Shown piece by piece: positions 21,933 to 32,989 of a stretch of DNA of 64,000 nt (position 1 is the stretch's first letter; every line of letters begins with the position of its first letter). The stretch is from Neoceratodus forsteri (lineage: Eukaryota; Chordata; Ceratodontiformes; Ceratodontidae). The DNA lies in NCBI GenBank assembly GCA_016271365.2, contig JADMNL010000028.1, forward strand, positions 58,236,001 to 58,300,000. The letters run 5' to 3'. The notes beneath the pieces are model-generated. The model was given only the letters and a program-made list of their open reading frames with translations. It was not told the origin of the DNA and made no database searches. The translations under genes and the position numbers were made by a program.

Positions 21933-23162
21933 ACTAAGCTGATAATCCCCAAAAGGGCGGCAGGAGAGCCAGAGCTCACGGCGCTAAGATAGAAGCCTAT
22001 TAAGGATAGTTCTGCCGATGCGGAATGTCGCCTAGCATGAACATCCAGTGCATAGTGCTTAACGCATGTATGCACTGAGCTCCAGGTATCAGGCAGGATA
22101 TATCTGCAATTGAACATTGCGACTTCCGCTAGGGATGCCGACGACTCTAGTAGAGTGAGCGTACACTCTACCTTCTAATTTAACTTGAGCCATGGAATAG
22201 CAATGACGTAAGGCATGCACTAACCATGAAGAGATGCATCTAATAGCGACAGGTTGACCCAGCCGGTGTCGCTGAAAGAAACGAACAGTTGCTGAGTCTT
22301 ATGAATATCCTTGGTTCTATCTAAATAGAACCGCAAGGCTCTCTTAACATCCAAGGAATGAAGAGCCGCTCCCTTCATTTTGGAAATTAGCGGCAGCGGG
22401 AAGTACCAGAGGTTGGTTTAGATGGAATTCTGACACAACCTTGGGAAGAAATTTAGGATGAGTACGGAGAACTACCTTGTCTTTATGGAATACAGTATAC
22501 GGAGGGTCCGTAACCAGGGCATGTATCTCAGAGATCCCTGTGGCTGAGGTAATGGCCACCAGGAAGGCAGTCTTCCAGGTAAGAAATTTTAGCTCACAGG
22601 TAGCTAAGGGTCTCGAAGGCTTCGAATGAGCACGCCCAGCACCAGGTTAATGTCCCAGGCTGCAACTGGACGCTAACAGGGGTCTGGTATGGAGAATCCC
22701 TTAAGAAATCTCTTCACCATAGGTAACTGAGCCAGAGTTAAGGAAGAAACCGCTCATGGAACACTGAGATGGCACTAAGGTGAACTTTAACTGTGGAGAA
22801 CTGAAGACCTAAGTTTGACAGGTCCAAAAGATACTCCAGAACCTTGCCAGGAGGACAGGAAAGGATTCCAAGAGGATTTTACACACCAGAGAGAAAACGT
22901 TCCATTTGGAAGTGACATGCTGGGTGGCTGGCTTCCGAGCAGCCAGAAGGATGTCCGAGACTCTACGAGAGACGTTGAACCGAGTCACTTCTATCTCTTC
23001 AGGAGCCAAGCATGAAGGTGAAGTGATTTCAGGTTGGGATGGACCAGCGAACCCTGAGTCAAAAGACTGATTTGCAAAGGAAGTGGTCTCGGAGAGGCTG
23101 CCAACATACTGTTGAGTAGAGGAACCAGAGTTGCGAGGCCAGGAAGGAGCAATGAGAATCAT
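21920..23162 (-). pseudogene. DIRS-D tyrosine recombinase
   Basis: Broken minus-strand frames: N-terminal domain at 22809-23162 (RKPATQHVTSKWNVFSLVC), the central ITSATGISEIHAL at 22344-22559 (other copies have SARRISELQAL, so the first catalytic Arg is not obvious in this copy), KFLPKVVSEFHLNQ, an AHSTR-like box near 22130-22150 and TWSSVHTCVKHYALDVHARR (21920-22117), which keeps the catalytic Tyr. Stops and frameshifts separate all blocks. Confidence 0.85.
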
Positions 23163-23201
23163 CTTGGTCCCCTGAGACTCGAACTTGAGGAGTACTCTGG
23201 A

Positions 23202-24760
23202 TTAGAGGAAGTGTGAAAGGCGAAAGAAAGCGCTTGTCCACCGCAGCCTGAACACATCCTGACAGAAAATGCCAGGCCCTGGATTTCTGGAGCAGAAGAG
23301 AGGCAGTTTTATGCTGAGTGGGATGCAAAAGGTCCAGGTCTGGAGTCCCCACTCTTGAACAGGGACCGAGCTACGGCTGGATCGAGAGACCACTGTGAGG
23401 GTCTGCCTGCTTTCGCTGAGGTGATCTGCTAGGTCGTTTGTATACCTGGCAGATAAACCGCTGAATCAGAGACTTGTGCTCCAAGCACCACTCCCACACC
23501 CTCATTGCTTCCCTGCAAGGGGATAAGAATGAGCACCGCCTGCTTGTTGATGTAATACATCACTGCTTTGTTGTCCGCTTGAAGGAGAATGTTCTGTGAC
23601 AAAGGACATCCTTCAGAGCTCGGATTGCATAGAGGACCGCCTCATCTCCAGGACATTTATGGAGATGAGTTTCAACTGAGTCCATACACCTTGAGTGTGG
23701 AGGAGAGACAGTGAGCCCCCATCCCATTAGCGATGCGCCTGTGGTGATGGAGATCTGATGATCCGGGAGCAAAGGGGAATCCTTCCAGGAGATTGCTCTC
23801 TTGAGACCACCAGGTGAGAGACCTTCAAGGGGCTCCACACCTTGATGGGATAAGACTGGGGTGAGAGGTCGGGACCACCGAGTGGAGAGCATCCATTGGG
23901 GTTCTCATGTGCAGTCGGGCCAGAGGGACAGTGAAGACCGAGGACGCCATGAGACCCAACATGCGCTTGCATCGAGAGAGCTGTAACCGATTGGTTCTCC
24001 CTGATGTAACGGGCCATTCAAGGATGTCGAGTCTCTGTCCTCTGAAGGAAAGCCTTCGCTGAAGAGGTGTCTAGAAGCGCCCCTATGAAAAGGAGCCTCT
24101 GGGAGGGTTGCAGTTGAGATTTTTCAAATTCAGCAGAACTCCCATGGACGTGAGAAGACGTAGAAGTCGCTTGCACGGCTTCCAAAGTCCCTTTGCCGGA
24201 AGGGTTTAAGAAGCCAATCGTCCAGGTAGGGAAACACTGAGTCCGACTTTTCTGAGATGCGCCATGAGAACTGCACAACACTTTGTAAAAACTCGCACGA
24301 GGATAGCCCAAAGGGCAGGACTCTGAACTGATAATGCTGACCCAAAGCTACAAACCTGAGGAACTTGTGGGTCGGGTGGACGGGATATGCTGGTAAGCAT
24401 CCTGCATATCCAGAGAGGCCAGCCAGTCGTGTCTGATGCAGCAAGGGTAACAGGGTACCTAGAGAAATCATCTTGAATTTCTCCTGGGAGGAATTTGTTT
24501 AACTTTCGAGGTCTAGAATGGGGCGATCCCCAGATTTCTTTGGAACCAGAAAGTAATGGGAGAGAACCCTGTTTCTCGGAGAGATGCGGGGCACCAGTTC
24601 CTATTGCCCTGTTGTTCAGAAGGCCCTGGATCTCCGCGGTGAGGAGGTTCGATTGAGAGGCCGACAACCTGGGTTGTCGCCTGGGAGGACAATTCGGGGT
24701 TTCCAAGAAATTGAGAGAATAACTTCGCAATTATCCGAAGGACCCATTTGTCCGAGGTTA
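23202..24760 (-). pseudogene. DIRS-D reverse transcriptase and RNase H
   Basis: RT motifs on the minus strand include HYQFRVLPFGL and FPYLDDWLL (24130-24471, catalytic Asp pair present) and RLLFIGALLDT-like text (24018-24311). RNase H motifs include ISITTGASLMGWG (23560-23892, where the usual TTDAS reads TTGAS, so the first catalytic Asp is replaced by Gly) and QADNKAVMYYINKQA near 23570. Many frameshifts are present. Confidence 0.85.
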
Positions 24761-26867
24761 TGGACTTCACTGGTTGTAGAAGTACATCAGACGGCCTCCC
24801 ACCGAGGAGAAAGTTCCACCGGCAGAGTGGATGGAACTTGGGCCAACGACTATAAGGTAGCGCTTGGGAGCTTAGGCCCCTGCGCTTTTCTGCTGCGCTC
24901 TTCTTTGAGGTTGGGCAGGTTCGCTTATGGAAGCTTCCTGCCTCTGCCTCGAAGGACTCACGACTATGAAACTGACGTCTGTTCACATGCCCCCGAGAGG
25001 GGGCAGGCGGAGGTCTGGCCAACTTAATGGCCGATCTAGTCTTCTGAGTGGCCTCTAAGGCTTGCTCCACCTGAGGGCCAAAAAGAAAGGAGCCATCAAA
25101 AGGCAGCGCCATCACCTGCTGCTGAGCATCATTCGTGAAGCCAGAAGTACGCAGCCAGGAATGGCGCCGTCAACACTCGCGCTGCTGAGCTGAGAAGCAG
25201 TGTCGAAAGCTCCATTGCTGCTTTGACCTGTTGGTTATTGACTCAATACCTTAATAACGGTCAGAAGAAGCTCTGACTTGGAACCAATCTGGAAGAGCTT
25301 CAACCATTCTTTTCATAGAGTGCCACAGGATATACTCATACTGAGAAAATAGCCTGATAACTGGCAATACGCATACTTATAGTGGAGGCAGCAAAGACTC
25401 TCTTACCTAATGTATCAATCTTACGAGACTCTTTGTTAATAGGTCGAGCTGTAGTAGTTTGAGGAAGAACGACCTTGTCATTCTCTGCCAGGACTACAAT
25501 AGGATCCGCAGGCTTGGGATGCCAAATGGGACAACTTTGGGAGCTGAATACTTTTATCAATGGATTTAGCCACTGAGGGAATAAGAGCAGGATTATTCCA
25601 TACCATTTGAGACAGCGCCTCGAAGGAAGGCTGGATCGGAGGAGTCAAACTGAGGGATCTCCAAGCATGAAGATACTGAGTCTTAATATCTTCCCAGATC
25701 GATGTCTGTAGTCTGAGAGAAAGAGTGGATCCCAGGTTCTTCAACAGAGACTTAAAGGACAGGTCCTCACCACAGGCTCTGTAGCAAAGAAAGATCCTGT
25801 TTCTCCACTTCATCACCCAACCGGGTCTGGGTCAGGCTCAACATCATCTCCTGATGGTCCAGAAAGGACTGTTTGGACAGGAAAGGAGTGAAAATTAGGA
25901 GAAGAGGAAATAGCAGAAAAACAAGGGAGAGTCTCTCATATTGCCGGCCAGACGGCAAACGGGTGGAAGATCGCATCAGGAGGCGCCGGGCGTCAAGAGG
26001 CACGCGTCTCGCAGCGCCTCGGCGGCGGTGCGATGACAACGCGGCGACGCGCTGCCGACGCCGCTGCTGAACGGGCGCCACGGACGACGCCACATCGCTC
26101 GGGCGAACGGGCGCCATGGACGACGCCGCTAATGGCGCCGCCTTACTAACGGTGATTACCGGGCGGCGCCGCGAGACCTCAGAAGCTGAAGGACGGCGCC
26201 GCAAGACCCAGCGGCACCAAAACGCGCCGATAAGCCAACAGACCATGGAAGGCGCCGGAAAAGCCCCAGGAACCTGGAAAGCTAGAGAAGGAAAACCAGG
26301 AGATAAGGGCATCGTGAGGCCCCGCGCCGCAGCCATGTGAGCGGGGAAACACTCTAGCACGGAGTCGCTGGCACCAAGAAGGCGCCACGCGACTAGGAAG
26401 GTCCAACCGCCTACCTGATCGCCGGAGGCCCGAGGGCTCCGAGGCAACCGAGCCAGGCAGAAGAACCAACCTCGAGCCCATTGCTCCATAAGAGCGCCCA
26501 CTGATGAAACTGCTCATCTGGAGTCCTACCTATAGGCGGGAGGGACTCCGATGTCGAGGACGACGATTACGGAAGTCGGCGACTCAAGAAGGAGACCGCA
26601 ACTAGCAATGACAACCGGCGTCGACGCAGAGACATACCAGGGCACTCGAGTGATGCCTTCTTTTGACCTGTGGTCAAGAAGAGCCGAGGCCGTAACGGTG
26701 CCAAGAATGCGATCGCTTATTTTATGCCGGCGGGGGGACCGCCCATCCCCCCGGGCATCGGACTGACCGTTGGAACCCCGCTGAGGAGAAGGAGGCTGAC
26801 CGGACCCAGCCCGGCTGACTGAACAGCTTTCATACGAAGTCTCCCTACCGTCACCTGACCTGCTCAT
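24761..26867 (-). pseudogene. DIRS-D gag-like region
   Basis: The frame opening at 26867 (MSRSGDGRETSYESCSVSRA) is followed by a long GC-rich stretch (25767-26501) and a gag-like segment at 25336-25560 with ESRKIDTLGKRVFAASTISM and IASYQAI, comparable in position and style to the NANYQAYTAQHQK part of DIRS-F gag. The region 24761-25115 corresponds to the basic end before the RT. Frames are broken; boundaries are approximate. The central part is strikingly CpG-rich with repeated GGCGCC words. Confidence 0.65.
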
Positions 26868-27064
26868 GGTCGACTCCGTCCAGTAGGCCGAGACTTCTTC
26901 AGTAAAATTTAAATATTAGAAAAATTTAACGAAAATAGAATAAAATTAAGCAATACTACTTATCGTGATAAAGCTACAAAAAAAACAAACTGAAAACTAT
27001 GCGCTAGTTTGAAGTTTGACTCCCGACAGGCGAGCGTCGTCGTCACTGAAGCGCACTCGACGGC

Positions 27065-27265
27065 GGGAAAAAAGGAACTGAGGCGGTTGGAGGGTCGTCG
27101 CCGAGATGGTCATTACCGCTCGAGCCGCTGCTCATGGGCGCTGCAGGTCTCGCGGGGCGCCGCTCGCTACCACCCTCCAGCAAAAAGTTTGCTCCCGATG
27201 GGTCTTAGTGCCTCCGGCGCTAATCCCACTAGTGTGAATGAGTGGTGGAGACTTATGTCCAGGAA
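27065..27265 (-). repeat. DIRS-D inverted terminal repeat, right
   Basis: Inverted partner of 21425-21660. It lacks the small inverted repeat present at the other end and terminates in GTCCAGGAA before the GAT junction. Confidence 0.9.
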
Positions 27266-28007
27266 GATCTGACTTGGGAAGATTGAGAAGGAACCCCAGA
27301 GAAGTGAGAACTTGTTGAGTCACCTGCAGATCTGACTTGACTTGGTCAGGCGACTGGCCCACAAGGAGCCAATCGTCCAGATATAGAAAGACTGAAACTC
27401 TCTTTTTTCTTAAGAAGGCCACCACTACTGCCAGGCACTTTGTGAACACCCTTGGGGCTGAAGTCAGGCCAAAGGGCATTGCTCTGAACTGGTAATGGCC
27501 TGAGGGCAATTCGAGCCTGAGGTACTTTCTGTGGGAGCACCTGATGGAAATGTGAAAATAGGCATCCTTGAGGTCCAGGGAGGCTAGCCAGTCTCCTGGC
27601 CTTAGAGAGGGAAGAATTGTTCCCAGAGTCACCATTTTGAACTTTGGCTTTAAAAGATGCTTGTTCAGGTATCTCAAGTCTAGGATGGGTCACCACCCCC
27701 CTGTCTTTTTTGGGGTAAGGAAGTACCTGGAGAACAGACCTTTGCCTCTGTGTAGGGTAGGAACTCTCTCTATGGCTCTTAAGGCCAGTAGAGACGAAAC
27801 CTCTGCCTCTAGGGCAAGGGTTTCTGATATACTTGAAAGTGGAAAGGATCTGGCTCTCATTTTCGGAAAATTTTTGAAACTGAGAACCAGTCCCTGGCTT
27901 ACTACCTCCAGGACCCACTTGTCTGAGGTAACAGACATCCAGTCCTGGACAAAGTAAGCCAGCCTGCCTCCTACCGGAATGGGGGCAGATGACCTGGGCT
28001 GACACAT
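27266..28007 (-). pseudogene. DIRS-C reverse transcriptase, N-terminal part and palm
   Basis: The minus strand begins with PIPVGGRLAYFVQDW (27690-28007) and, after a small frameshift near 27680, continues with RYLNKHLLKPKFKMVTLGT, WLASLDLKDAYFHISI (first catalytic Asp), HYQFRAMPFGLTSAPRVF and VFLYLDDWLLVG (catalytic pair), to LGFLLNLPKS where DIRS-D interrupts it. The RT core looks well preserved compared with the other copies, which suggests DIRS-C was young when DIRS-D hit it. Confidence 0.92.
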
Positions 28008-28011
28008 CAGG

Positions 28012-29602
28012 GTGCCTGCTTGGCAGGAGCCTTAGGCTGAGGGGTGGATGCACCCTGCTCATCCCCTTCTGCCTCTCCTCTAAAGAACCCCCTGTAGAAA
28101 AGGGAGAAGAGGCCTGCGCTTGAGAAAGGCATGAAAAGGCCTGCCCCTGCCCCTAGCTTGTTGCCTCTGAGGAGTTGCCTGCCTCTCCTTGGCCTGGGCA
28201 CTCCTATAAGTGGTCCTGTACTCATCCATTTTCTTCACGTAATTCTCTGTCTGCTCCCCAAACAGAGAATTACCCACCACAGGGAAATCCATGGCCTTAG
28301 CCTGGGTGTCCTGTGAAAGGCTAGTACATCTGAGCCAAGCCATTCTCCGAAGAGCCACAGATGTAGCCATGACTCTTGATGACACATCATTGGAGTCTAC
28401 AGCAGCATGAAATTGCACCTTTGGTGCCTCAATCCCATCAGCAGCCACCTCCTCCAGCTCCTTGGCTAGCTGGGGGAGGCCTGCTTAGCCAGTACCAGTA
28501 CAGTGTCCCACCTGGACTTCTGGTACCTGGCTGTATAGGCCATACAGTTAGCCTGCCTGAGTCCCAAAGATGATGTCATGTACTGTTTCTTTGCCATGGC
28601 ATCTATCTCCCTGGAGTCTTTGGGGGGTGTGAAGCCAAGGGAATGTTTGCCTTGTCACAGGCTGCAGCCTGCACTACCCCAACATGGCTGCATTGCTGAT
28701 AGAAAAACTCTGTATCCGAGCCTGACAAGGTGTACCTCTTGTCCATTCTTCTGTCAACATGAGGTACAGAGTTAGGAGACCTTAGAATTTTTTGTGTCTG
28801 TTTCCCAAAGGACTTATGTAAGGGAACAGACAGCCTCTTAGACTCTGGGATGTCCATCATCTCAGTGAAATCAGGTTCCTCTTGGTCCTCCCACAGCCTC
28901 CTCCATGGGAAGCTGGAGGGTTTCGGCCACCTTTCTGTAAAACAGATAGTGGGGAGAGGACTCAGAAAGCCTAGGAGGGGAAACACCAGAAGGACTGTCG
29001 GGGAGATGTCCGGTTCCACAGGCACATCCAGACTTTCACTATCATCACCATCATCCTCTTCAAAATCCCCCTTGTCATCAAACTCCGGTTCATAAAGTCT
29101 TCAGGGGAATAATCTTGAACCGAGAGAACCGAGCCCCTGCCAGAAGGTGCCGGATCGGTCGGAACTGGACGAAGCGATTCAACAATCTGAATCGCTCTGG
29201 CTATCTCTTCGGCGGTCGGAACATGAAGGTCTGGATCCGAACTGGCCAATTTATCTTTGTGCTTTCATTTTGTAGGAACCGATCCCTCAGGATCGACCCT
29301 CCTCTTGCCTGAAGAAGTATCGCCCTGGTCAGAGGGTACTCCTTGTGGTTCAGTAGGAACCGACCCGGGCTGGCCTTCGGGGTCAGCGGATTTTTCAGCC
29401 TCCTTACCCCTAAGTCTACCTAACCTTTTTTCCAGGGCAGACTTACGGAAATTCTTGCAAATTTGGCAGTCTGAATCGAGGTGGTCAAACCCCAGACAGT
29501 AAACACAAGGGTGTGGGGATCGCCCTTAGCAAAGACCTCCCCACAAACACTGCAGTGTTGAAATCCAGTGGGCCCGTTTTTTTTCTTGAGTTTCTCAGAC
29601 AT
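28012..29602 (-). pseudogene. DIRS-C gag
   Basis: The start is at 29602 (MSEKLKKKNGPTGFQHCSVC). A cysteine/histidine cluster follows, interrupted by a frameshift; one frame over it reads CVYCLGFDHLDSDCQIC. The central part (28603-29249) has a TAEEIARAIQIVESL stretch and an LRSPNSVPHVDRRMDKRYTL stretch. The C-terminal part (28080-28448) has DTQAKAMDFPVVGNSLFGEQ and an RQQARGRGRP tail, probably for nucleic-acid binding. Three frameshifts separate the blocks. The RT start follows immediately. Confidence 0.85.
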
Positions 29603-29944
29603 GGCCAACCTAACAAACTTACCCTTTATTCGGCAACCGCCAGGCAAGACTCCCCTATCGGTTTCTCACCGTGTTATGGGTGATGGAAAAAAAACGTTTA
29701 AATCATGTTTTTTTTTCAAAACTAATACGGATCGGTAACCACACACTAAATTTTCCCACACAAGACTACTAAAAGGGTCGGTTCAGCTGAACCGACCAAA
29801 AAATACAGATCTCTTTTACAATTTCCACAAGAACTAGCCTAAGCACTTGTGGTACCGCAGAGTCCTGAACCGACAAACTGGAACTAATTTCGGACTAACC
29901 GACAACTTTAACCAACTTTTTGAACAAAGCAAAGGAGAAAATCT

Positions 29945-30139
29945 CTGGAGTGACTGTTCAGTGAAGCGGAGTAAAGAATCTGACGGTTAGGTTTCAAAGT
30001 GCTGGAGACAGAGTTTTCAGCCGAGCTCGAGCTCAACGTTCTATGCCTTGCATAGAATTTTAACCCTTCTCTCTCCGGGGCAGTTCAAGTGTTGGAGCTA
30101 ACTGTAATAGTCAGAATATAGCAAGACTTCATGTTGTTT
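29945..30139 (-). repeat. DIRS-C inverted terminal repeat, right
   Basis: Inverted partner of 18643-18860. The outermost ~35 bp differ from the left end and lack its small inverted repeat. It ends GTTGTTT before GAA at 30140-30142. Confidence 0.9.
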
Positions 30140-30164
30140 GAATGCTGTGTTTACTTCGAGAGGT

Positions 30165-30326
30165 TGTCATGACAACCAAGTAGACCTCAACAGCAAAGGA
30201 GAAGCAAAGGGGAGGGCTAAAGCTGCAGATTCAGCACGGTCTGTAGTAACAGTGTAGGTAAGGAGAAATGGGCAGACTGGATGAGTCAAATGGTCCTTTT
30301 ATCTGCTATCAAATTCTGTTTCTAAG
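30165..30326 (+). mobile_element. CR1 LINE 3' end
   Basis: A short plus-strand piece ends with GGGCAGACTGGATGAGTCAA, then GGTCCTTTTATCTGCTATC and ATTCTGTTTCTA, the same 3' end as CR1-2 (55780-55838). CR1 copies are typically severely 5'-truncated, as here. It lies within DIRS-B next to the DIRS-C junction. Confidence 0.75.
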
Positions 30327-30329
30327 TTC

Positions 30330-30905
30330 TGCCCACTCTATTCCAAGAGGGATGAATCTGTGGTTAAACTTCCTGTACGTGAGCACTAATGGAAAGAGAT
30401 ACACTCTCTGTGATGGTCCACATCTAGCCACCACTCCAGTGCTAGTATCAACTTGTTTGCTACTGGCACTTGCTGATGAAGTGGTGCACTTTTTTAGCGC
30501 TAGTGCCTTTCTGAGGTGGTAACGGACACTAGACATTTTCAGTCTTGCCTAACGCAAACTCCAGAGATAGATGCCATGTAGCTTAAAAGTCTCAAAAATG
30601 CTAGTGCAGTCTTCTTCTGACTTGTCTGGAACGTGTTTTCACAGTGAATTACAGCTTCTGCCGTCTGCAGAGGGAGGAAAGCTTTTCCAATTGTTGTCTT
30701 CCACTCTGAGCCTATGAACGCCATCCAGCACTAGTGTGAGTTCCAGCTGGGACTTTTGTAAGTTTTGGAGGAACCCTAGCCTGTGCACAATGCTCTTCAT
30801 TGTATGAATCAGCTATACTGCTTCCTCTTGTGTCTTCCACACCCTAGCCAGCCATTTAGCGAAAGAAACACCACTATTCCCTGCCTGCGCAGATATGCTG
30901 CCACT
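30330..30905 (-). pseudogene. DIRS-B RT thumb and connection to RNase H
   Basis: Minus-strand broken frames show WLARVWKTQEEAV and VHRLGFLQNLQKSQLELT near 30740-30870 (matching LGFLLNQEKSILTPVQ in DIRS-F), a KSFPPSADGRS-like stretch and an LTTDSSLLEW-like RNase H start near 30340. Confidence 0.75.
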
Positions 30906-30911
30906 ACTGAC

Positions 30912-31801
30912 TGTGGAGGGGTTATGGGATAACAGATGGACCAGACACCGAACTTCAAGTTCAACACACAATCTCTGTGTGATGTTTATTCAAAATGCAG
31001 TAGATAACCTTCAGCAATGGCATATCCCTGCTTCAGTACATCAATTTGTAGTAACAGACTATGCAAGTCTTTCCTCTACACTTAGCCAGCACCTATGGAC
31101 TCACTGATTTCTGATCTAAACATTTTTAGTGAAAACCCTTCATCCTTATGTGGGCCTTGCTTGCTTGGGTAGTGGGGGCTAAAAAAACAAACAAAACAAA
31201 AAAAAAAAAACAAGCACCTCAGAGCAGAATCACTGAAAAAAGGGTTACCCCAAAGGGCACTGGCAACAAATCAAGTTTCAAAGAAATACAACATCATACA
31301 TACTTCCATAACGCAAACACCATGGGATATATGCAAATCACCATGACATTTCAGACGTGTTCAGTTTACAGCAATTTACATGCATTTTAAATAGCACAAC
31401 TAACAATTTCTATAATAGTCACCTAGTACTTTTTATCATTATCAAAATACCTAGTGCCATGGTATTTTCAACATTTCCAGGTTTCATAAACATAAGGTAT
31501 ATACAGCAAGGTATTTTATGACATAGTGCTATTACATGCTAAATCCAACAACGATAAACACAACCTGTTTTACATACGTTTGGAGGTCACCACAATAACC
31601 TTCCTGTACGAGGACCTGAGAGGGAAAAGGAAAATTAAAGAGGGCACTATAACATAGTCAAGAAAGGGAAGGGTGCCCCTAGGTGGCCAACCTTATGGAC
31701 TAGAAATTGTAAAGGATAGATTAGGCTAAGAAATAGAAGAAGTATTGCAACAGATTTAAGAAAAGGTCAGTTCTCAAGAGAGGCAGGATCTCCCTGTCAC
31801 A
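30912..31801 (-). mobile_element. Solo LTR of the Gypsy family
   Basis: About 890 bp match both LTRs of the Gypsy element at 34851-43693, including ATAACAGATGGACCAGACAC, TCTGTGTGATGTTTATTCAA and the end GGCAGGATCTCCCTGTCACA. Read on the minus strand it begins TGTGACAGGG and ends CCTCCACA, a TG...CA LTR. A 5-bp duplication CTGAC flanks it (30907-30911 and 31802-31806). No internal sequence is present, so it arose by LTR-LTR recombination. It interrupts the RT of DIRS-B. Confidence 0.88.
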
Positions 31802-32005
31802 CTGACAAGCACTTTGTGAACACCCTGGGTGCCAAAGTGAGGCCAAAGGGCACTGCTCTGAACTGAAACTGAGCAAGCTGTACCTTCAATCTCAAATACG
31901 TTCTGCTGCAGGGCCTTACTGGAAGGCGGTAGTACATCACAGTGGGAAGCGGGACTGCAAAGTGGGTGAGCTGTCCAGAATGGTGGCAGTCTCCAGTTCA
32001 AACCC
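31802..32005 (-). pseudogene. DIRS-B RT, palm fragment
   Basis: The minus strand reads a degraded ALWPHFGTQGVHKVLVSV corresponding to ALPFGLTSAPRVFTKCLAV in other copies. It continues the RT from the other side of the solo LTR. Sequence beyond about 32005 no longer aligns. Confidence 0.75.
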
Positions 32006-32979
32006 ACTGCCAATTATCAGTATGAGCTGTGTGTTACATCTGCTCAAAGAAGATCAAGTGCATAAGATGTTCAGTTACCATGACTTCTGCTCCTATACTG
32101 CACACTGCATATTACAGTAACTGTTTGTTTTTTGCACTGTGTTCATCCCTGTTTGTGTTTAACGGCTGCCTCGGCTAGCGTCCCTGGCTACTGAGTATCC
32201 CAACTGCTCATGCCCCCTAGCTGACTGGATGCTGGTCCCTGGTGGCAGATTGGACTGGAAGGAGCTAGGATTTAAACTCCATCAGCAAGAAGTGTCGTTG
32301 TCTCAACAGCAGGCACTACAAAATGGGTGTCATCCGGAGTCTGCCAGAGCAACAGAGCTTGGGGTACTATACACTGTTCCTGTCTGCCCTTATAAAGTAT
32401 TATATTCATTCCAGGACTAATAGACAGCATGTTTTTTTGCAATACATTTAGGGACTAAGTTATGTTTTAACCTGTAATAAAAAATGTTATTAGACAGTGG
32501 TTTGCTGTTTGTGTAATTTGTACAATGCACACGTCTCCCCTGTTCATTTCTTAGCAGCCCTTAGGCCAATATTAGACTGTCTGCTGTTTTTGGTAATCTG
32601 GACTTGGTTGGGCTGACTGGTGTCATCTGGTACGCTGTGGTCTCTGCACAAAACTATGTGCAGTAAGTTTATATTGCAGCTCGTGGTTGCAGCTGTTTAA
32701 GCCTGAAAGTGTGCTAGGTAGGGCTGCTCTTATACACCTTTTTATAACTTTTTTGTTTTTCGTACCTTTGGGATTTTATGTTACAATGGGATTTTTATCT
32801 TCGGGTGTTGAGGTTATTTGTATTTACTACTTGCTTTTTTGCCTTTTGTGATGTTAGCGCACCTACATATTAGAGACTCATGAAAAGGGGCTGTTTAAGG
32901 TGAGTCCAACTTTGCAATGTCTAATGAGATGTGAAATGATTCCTTGTTTAACTGAAATTTATATTTTTTATTAATTTCG
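32006..32979. other. DNA without recognised genes
   Basis: Nothing identifiable between the end of the DIRS-B RT and the start of LINE-X. The first 450 bp are mixed composition, the rest AT-rich; the latter may be the LINE-X 5' leader. Confidence 0.4.
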
Positions 32980-32989
32980 TCAGGGAGGA

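Larger units (their letters stand above)
21425..27265 (-). mobile_element. DIRS-type retrotransposon D, structurally complete, inside DIRS-C
   Basis: A second minus-strand DIRS element, from a different family, interrupts the RT of DIRS-C. It has inverted terminal repeats of about 200 bp (21425-21660 and 27065-27265, shared GGAGGCACTAAGACCCATCG) and an ICR at 21829-21932. Coding order is gag (26867-24761), RT (24760-24018), RNase H (24017-23202) and YR (23162-21930), all broken. The junction trinucleotide is GAT at the right (27266-27268) and GAC at the left (21422-21424). Length is about 5.84 kb. Left boundary is uncertain by 2-3 bp. Confidence 0.92.
18643..30139 (-). mobile_element. DIRS-type retrotransposon C, structurally complete, hosting DIRS-D
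   Basis: A minus-strand DIRS element has inverted terminal repeats at both ends and an ICR at 19088-19189 that joins sequences complementary to both ends. Coding order is gag (29602-28012), RT and RNase H (28007-27266 and 21421-20640) and YR (20260-19281). Without DIRS-D it is about 5.66 kb. The trinucleotide at the right junction is GAA (30140-30142) and at the left TAA (18640-18642); the ICR has GAA between the two ends, so the left copy probably mutated. No target duplication is present, as expected for recombinase-mediated insertion. Confidence 0.93.
16866..32005 (-). mobile_element. DIRS-type retrotransposon B, old and multiply interrupted
   Basis: Fragments of one minus-strand DIRS pol and recombinase are split by later insertions. 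They are recombinase 16866-17219 and 17628-18040, RNase H 18041-18639, then after DIRS-C, RNase H/RT 30330-30905, and after a solo LTR, RT 31802-32005. The order and continuity of the protein match DIRS-C, which supports a single ancestral copy. Terminal repeats and gag are not seen. It hosts a poly(A)-tailed segment, DIRS-C, a CR1 3' end and a solo LTR, making it the oldest layer here. Confidence 0.82.

Noticed and set aside
25767..26501. 244-codon open frame as an independent gene
   Set aside because: It lies in the gag region of DIRS-D, on the element's coding strand, between other gag-like fragments; composition-driven openness is likely.
21425..27265. A foldback DNA transposon, because of the long inverted ends
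   Set aside because: The interior encodes RT, RNase H and tyrosine recombinase, and an ICR is present, so the inverted ends belong to a DIRS element.
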